From the NCBI RefSeq assembly GCF_003349955.1, contig NZ_QLKQ01000004.1, positions 87,197 to 151,196 of the forward strand: a stretch of DNA of 64,000 nucleotides, given 5' to 3'. The notes below the pieces were generated by a model. It searched no databases. It saw only the letters and a program-made list of their open reading frames with translations, and was not told the origin of the DNA. Source of the stretch: Azospirillum brasilense. Lineage in GTDB: Bacteria > Pseudomonadota > Alphaproteobacteria > Azospirillales > Azospirillaceae. A program made the translations under genes and the position numbers. Of the stretch, positions 60,601 through 64,000 are shown piece by piece. Each line of letters starts with the position of its first letter. The first letter of the stretch is position 1.

Positions 60601-63600
60601 GGCCCGTGGCCGGTGCCGTCGCCCGCCGCCGTTCCCGCCCGCCCGAAGTTCTGGAAGGCGAAAAGCACCTGGAAGCGCTGCGGCCCCGATGGCCCGCGCG
60701 CGAGCTTCAGATCCTGGACCAGGACCGGGAACGGATAATCGGCGTTGTCCAGCGCGTCGGCGAGCGTGAACTGGAGCCGGGTCAGGAGATCGGCGGCGCT
60801 CTGTCCGGCGGACGGGCGGGCGCGGATCGCGATCATGTTGACGAAATAGCCGGCCAGGGCGTCGAACCGGGGCTCCGGCCGGCCGGCGGCCGGCATCACC
60901 ACCAGGATGTCGTCATCGCCCGAATAGCGGTGCAGCAACAGCGTGAAGGCGCCGAGGAACATCACGGACGGGGTGACCCCCAACGAACGGGCCGTCCGCC
61001 GCAGCCGTTCGGCAAGGTCGGACGGAAGCCGGGCCTGATGGACGGCGCCGGCGGAGGACGGCCGCGCCGGCCGGGGACGGTCGGTCGGCAGGCGCAGCGC
61101 CGGCAGGTCTCCGCCGAGCTGGCCACGCCAGTAATCCCGTTGCGCCCGCGCGCGCGGGCTGTCCAGAAATTGCCGCTCGCGGGCGACGAAGTCGTCATAG
61201 GTTGCGGGAAGCGGCTCCGCCTCGAGGGCCTCGCCAGCCGCCAGCCGCCGGCAGGCGTCGGCCAGGGCCGTCATCAGCAGCACGGCGGAGGTTCCGTCGA
61301 ACAGGATGTGGTGGACGACGATCAGCCCGAAGGATGGCAACCCAACGTCCGACGGCCCGAAGGCCGGAGCGCCGGCCGGCGACGACACCACATGGACCCG
61401 CAAGAGCGGCCCCCGTTCCAGATCGAACGGCAGGCGCGCCTTGGCCCGCAGGTGGTCGATGGCGGCGGGCTCGTTGAAAGGGTCGATCGTTTCCCGCTCG
61501 AAAGGCAGCGGCGCACCGGGGCGGAGTTCGCGCCGGGGATCGCCGTCCTCCTCCAGGAAGACGGAGGTGAGGTCGGGGAACCGCCGCAGCAGATGCTCGC
61601 AGGCCCGACGGAACAGCGCCACGTCGATCTCCGGATCGATGGCGAAGGCCAGCGGGACGTTGTAGGCGCTTGAGCCGGGCGCCTGCCGGTGCAGGATCCA
61701 CAGACCCTTCTGCCCCTCCGATAGGGGCAGCGCCCGCGAGGCCGCCGGCACGCCGCCGCCGGGCGGCTGGCCGGTCTCCTCCGGGGCGCTTCCGGGGGAC
61801 AACCGCGCGGCCGCGAAGCGGGCCAGGGCGGATGCCGTCGGGTGGGCCAGAAGGTCGCGCGCCGAAAGCGCGACGCCAAAGGCCGCCTCGAACTCCCGCC
61901 GCAGGGCGGCCATTGCGAAGGAGTCGAGCCCGAGGTTCCGGAAGCCGCGGCCGGCGCCGACCTCCGCGGCAGGAATGCCCATGATCCGGCCGGCCCGTTC
62001 GAGCAGAAAGGCCAGGATGGCTTCTTCGGTCGGCGGGGCGGCCTGGACCGCGGGCGCGGGGCGTGGTCCGGCTTCCGGCGCCGGGGCTGGTGCCGGCGGA
62101 AGGGCAGGGTCGGCTTCGGCGTCCGCTTCGGCTTCGGCGGGCGGCAGCCAGTGGGTAGTGTGGGTGAACGGGTAGGCGGGCAGGGCGACGCGGCGGCCCG
62201 GACGACCGCCGTGCAAGGCCGGCCAGGGGATCCGGACGCCCTTCGCCCAGCAACGGGCCAGCTCGTCCAGGTTCCCGTCCTCGACCAGCCGCCGCAGGGT
62301 GGACTGGCCGTCCGGACCGGACATCCGGGCCTTGTGCGCGCTGTTGTCCTCGTTGACATCGCCGGTGAAGACGCGGGCCGCGGCCACCCCGGCGCCCGGA
62401 CCGTCACGCAGGAAGGCCTCCAGGGCCTCGACCAGCCCGGCGCGGCTGTCCGCGACCACCGCCAGGCGGTGCTCCATCGTTTCCCGAGCGGATTGCAGCG
62501 TGCGGGCGATGTCGCGCAGCGGAAGGTCGGGGTTTCGCCCGACGAAGGCCGACAGCCGGTGCGCCATGGCCCGCAACTGCTCCCCCGTCCTGGCCGACAG
62601 CGGGAGAAGGTGGCGCCCGTCGTGGTCGGCGGCCGGGCGGCGTTCGGGCTGGGCGTCGGTGGGCGCGAACTCCTCCAGGATGACATGGGCGTTGGTGCCG
62701 CCAAGACCGATCGCGGTGATCGTCGCGCGGCGCGGCTGTTCACGGGCCGGGCCGCCGTCGAGCGCCAGCACCGGGCGCCGCCAGGGCTCCAGCCGGCGTT
62801 GCAGCGTGAAGGGGGTCGGGCCGAAATCCAGGTCGGGGTTCGGCGGGTCGGTCTTGATCGTCGGCGCAAGCTGGCGATGGCGGAATTGCAGCAGCACCTT
62901 GAAGAGCTGCGACATGCCCGACGCCGCCTCGGCGTGGCCGATGTTGGACTTGACCGCGCCGATCGCGCAGAAGCCGCGGTCGGCGGTGAAGCGCCGGAAT
63001 CCGGCGGTCTGGGCGCCGAGTTCAATGGCGTCGCCGAGCGGCGACCCGTTGGCGGCGGATTCCACATAGCTGACGGTGCGCGGATCGATGCCGGCGCGGG
63101 TGAAGTTCTCGGCGATGAGGTCGGCCAGCGCCGCGCCGTTGGGCACGCGGTAGCCGTTGGACTGGCCGGCGTGGTTGACGGCGGTGGACTTGATCACGCC
63201 GAGGATTTGGTCGCCGTCGGCGATGGCCTCCCGCAGCGGCCGGAGCAGCGCCGCGCCCACGCCTTCCGCCGGCAGATAGCCGTCGCCGGCCGCGAAGCTG
63301 GTGCTGCCGGGATGGCTGCCGATCATCTGGCTGGCGGACAGGGCGACGTATTTCTTGGGGTGGATCGTCACGTTGACGCCGCCCACGATGGCCAGCCGGC
63401 AGTCGCCGCGCCGCAGGCTGTCGCAGGCCAGATGCAACGCCACCAGCGCCGAGGAGCACATGGTGTCGATCGCCAGGCTGGGCCCCTGGAGGTTGAAGAA
63501 GTACGAGACACGGTTGGCGATCGAACCCGGCGAGGACAGCGCGACGACGGCCTCCCGGACGCTGTCCGACCGGAAGGCGTGGTATTGCTGGGACATGGAG

Positions 63601-64000
63601 CCGACGAACACCCCGACGCGGGACTGCACGCCCTGCCGCAGTGTTTCGCCGAGGTAGCCCGCCGATTCCAGAAGGGTCCACACCGTCTCCAGGAACAGCC
63701 GCTCCTGCGGGTCCAGCAGCTCGGCCTCGACCGCCGAGACCCGGAAGAAGCGGGCGTCGAAACCGCCGACGTCGTCGATGAAGCCGCCCCATCTGGAATA
63801 GCTCTTGCCCGGCCTGTTCCGGTCCGGGTCGAAATAGCGGGCGTGATCCCAGCGGTCCGGCGGGATTTCGGTGATGCAGTCCTTGCCCTGGGCCAGCACG
63901 TCCCAGAATTCCTCCACCGACGCCGCGCCGGGAAAACGGCCGGACATGCCGACGACGGCAATGTCGTCGCCGCTTCCCATTGTTGGGGCGGGGGTCGGGG
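57669..64000 (-). CDS. trans-AT hybrid PKS-NRPS, terminal module KS0-ACP-C-A-PCP-TE (5' end outside window)
   Basis: Numbering from the first in-window Met (63980): ketosynthase (about 1-430; active Cys174 in TMCSSALVALH), short linker without an acyltransferase, ACP (Ser about 686 in GLDSFAMAAL), condensation domain (HHILFDG about 890), adenylation domain (YTSGSTGQPKG about 1373; GRLDDQVKIRG; GGKADRSALR about 1710), PCP (LGGHSLLAIRL about 1765), thioesterase (GWSLGG about 1896; GTHHSLL about 2078). The KS has lost the first catalytic His: the usual HGTGT region reads VESAANGSPLGD (about 308), as in non-elongating KS0 domains; the second His is kept in SNIGHAEA. The frame stays open to the window edge with a Pro/Thr-rich linker-like sequence (PTPAPT) before the Met, so the protein probably continues upstream. 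The TE releases the final product. Confidence 0.88.
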   Translation of the reverse strand, partial: PTPAPTMGSGDDIAVVGMSGRFPGAASVEEFWDVLAQGKDCITEIPPDRWDHARYFDPDRNRPGKSYSRWGGFIDDVGGFDARFFRVSAVEAELLDPQERLFLETVWTLLESAGYLGETLRQGVQSRVGVFVGSMSQQYHAFRSDSVREAVVALSSPGSIANRVSYFFNLQGPSLAIDTMCSSALVALHLACDSLRRGDCRLAIVGGVNVTIHPKKYVALSASQMIGSHPGSTSFAAGDGYLPAEGVGAALLRPLREAIADGDQILGVIKSTAVNHAGQSNGYRVPNGAALADLIAENFTRAGIDPRTVSYVESAANGSPLGDAIELGAQTAGFRRFTADRGFCAIGAVKSNIGHAEAASGMSQLFKVLLQFRHRQLAPTIKTDPPNPDLDFGPTPFTLQRRLEPWRRPVLALDGGPAREQPRRATITAIGLGGTNAHVILEEFAPTDAQPERRPAADHDGRHLLPLSARTGEQLRAMAHRLSAFVGRNPDLPLRDIARTLQSARETMEHRLAVVADSRAGLVEALEAFLRDGPGAGVAAARVFTGDVNEDNSAHKARMSGPDGQSTLRRLVEDGNLDELARCWAKGVRIPWPALHGGRPGRRVALPAYPFTHTTHWLPPAEAEADAEADPALPPAPAPAPEAGPRPAPAVQAAPPTEEAILAFLLERAGRIMGIPAAEVGAGRGFRNLGLDSFAMAALRREFEAAFGVALSARDLLAHPTASALARFAAARLSPGSAPEETGQPPGGGVPAASRALPLSEGQKGLWILHRQAPGSSAYNVPLAFAIDPEIDVALFRRACEHLLRRFPDLTSVFLEEDGDPRRELRPGAPLPFERETIDPFNEPAAIDHLRAKARLPFDLERGPLLRVHVVSSPAGAPAFGPSDVGLPSFGLIVVHHILFDGTSAVLLMTALADACRRLAAGEALEAEPLPATYDDFVARERQFLDSPRARAQRDYWRGQLGGDLPALRLPTDRPRPARPSSAGAVHQARLPSDLAERLRRTARSLGVTPSVMFLGAFTLLLHRYSGDDDILVVMPAAGRPEPRFDALAGYFVNMIAIRARPSAGQSAADLLTRLQFTLADALDNADYPFPVLVQDLKLARGPSGPQRFQVLFAFQNFGRAGTAAGDGTGHGPFRMIPDIAQDGTHDLALEVYEEAGGFRLNIGYDTDLFDAGTVRRAAGHLVHLLDSLTLQPQADLPRHRLMPAADRLAMVRQGTAPDPSVDSGLGIVELFRLQARATPANIALRYGEDVLDYAGLDRRSDRLTAILRDRGVGEGDRVGVCMGRGFGMVVAFLAVLKAGAVHVPLAPEHPGPRLRFMLGDAGIALVLTDIETRGRVLPDWVALDELPLDGPDADGKPASEPVMPFAPDRPCYVIYTSGSTGQPKGVVVAHRSIAVHAQVKRRLYRLTASDKVLLFASMGFDAALDQLLPGLLSGATVVVRPDELWSPRAFRRHIADLGLTAIDIPPSYLHELLTDTAQDADWDSLRSLRMAVCGGETLTADTVRLWRASPLRGASLFNAYGPTETTVDSLLFEITGATPDDAVATDVPIGRPLPGESVCILDRHGDPVPVGIAGELHIGGAGLALGYLNQPALMRRAFIDHPFKPGERLYRTGDQARWRSDGTVAFLGRLDDQVKIRGFRVECGEVEAALRGLPGVRQAAVVARPVNGVQQLVAFVTGVPAGTRPDVRHRLSAMLPDHMIPARTVLLDDMPLTPGGKADRSALRLRPLDDDRGAAAVEPRTPTEARLAGIWKRVLQVGRVGIHDDFFDLGGHSLLAIRLAAIIGKEFGRDLPVASLLAAPDIARQAALLDAGPQQDGHGPALVLLQPGGGEAPWFWVHPVSGTALCYRDLARTFGGERPIYGLQAPQPPDDQPTDIAALAARHIRAIRSVQRQGPYHLAGWSLGGVIAFEMARQLAEAGEETASLVLVDSYTPAAARAAEDAERRRLDIPDDDGDAALLLAFGWELGLAEADLADAVLTGPRDLPARLERLLGRAAAAGRREDGHTDTGPDRVEMRRLFGAVKANVEAMNRHVPQPLRLPRAALFKAVGAAGGVDGIVDPWRHGEWATLIGEGLRVVAAPGTHHSLLRPPDVQTLVNKLKDFLDDHPH

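Noticed and set aside
57489..61673. A 1.4-thousand-codon open frame on the plus strand
   Set aside because: It is a shadow of the synthase gene, without recognisable domains; the minus-strand frame contains complete C, A, PCP and TE motifs.
1..64000. tRNA, rRNA genes or CRISPR array
   Set aside because: No cloverleaf with conserved T-loop bases, no rRNA-like conserved segments and no regularly spaced repeat-spacer pattern were seen on reading through.

Overview
The window is about 64 kb of very GC-rich DNA with dense, strongly biased coding. It carries many ABC and TRAP uptake systems, a polyhydroxybutyrate-type dehydrogenase, TonB-linked uptake and a trans-AT polyketide locus. This suggests a metabolically versatile alphaproteobacterium, most like Azospirillum or a close relative. 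No rRNA, tRNA, CRISPR array or intact insertion sequence was seen, and the assignment rests on gene content and style only.

Left part (1-8.8 kb): the end of a 3-hydroxybutyrate dehydrogenase gene and a branched-chain-type periplasmic binding protein. A 24-bp-arm palindrome follows, then a four-gene metal or iron-type cluster (Fe-type binding protein, di-haem c-type oxidoreductase, TonB-dependent receptor, TonB). After it come a RelE/XRE toxin-antitoxin pair and an XRE-cupin regulator overlapping the end of an FAD-linked 2-hydroxyacid dehydrogenase gene, which is divergent from an FMN-linked 2-hydroxyacid oxidase.

Middle part (12.7-36.5 kb): nitrogen and sugar scavenging. A DapA-family lyase precedes a polar amino-acid ABC transporter whose binding-protein and permease genes are separated by two perfect hairpins. 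A LysR gene faces a PotDABC-type transporter operon that runs on into a three-component FAD/FAD/[2Fe-2S] amine or opine dehydrogenase (HcnABC/LhpBEF-like), a further FAD amine oxidase, two RidA imine deaminases and an orphan amino-acid binding protein. Next are a TerC-family membrane protein and a LacI-controlled operon: beta-glucuronidase (GH2), TRAP transporter (P, Q, M) and a GH31 alpha-glycosidase.

A small lower-GC island (36.9-39.9 kb) carries three overlapping genes of unknown function. The first resembles the small accessory proteins of type VI secretion effector islands; the second has a long Ser/Thr-rich linker.

Right part (40-49 kb, minus strand): a second TRAP operon with an unusual M19 dipeptidase homologue, a DadA-like oxidase and ethanolamine ammonia-lyase EutB/EutC. 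It is divergent from a MocR (GntR-aminotransferase) regulator with a clear palindromic operator.

From 49.4 kb to the right edge lies part of a trans-AT polyketide/non-ribosomal peptide cluster. It has a Baeyer-Villiger-type monooxygenase, an SDR, an Fe(II)/2-oxoglutarate-like dioxygenase, and a beta-branching cassette made of a donor ACP, a Cys-to-Ser decarboxylating KS and an ECH1-type dehydratase. It also has an exported carboxylesterase and the terminal synthase (KS0-ACP-C-A-PCP-TE), which runs off the window. HMG-synthase, ECH2 and the trans-acting acyltransferase are not in the window and are expected outside it.
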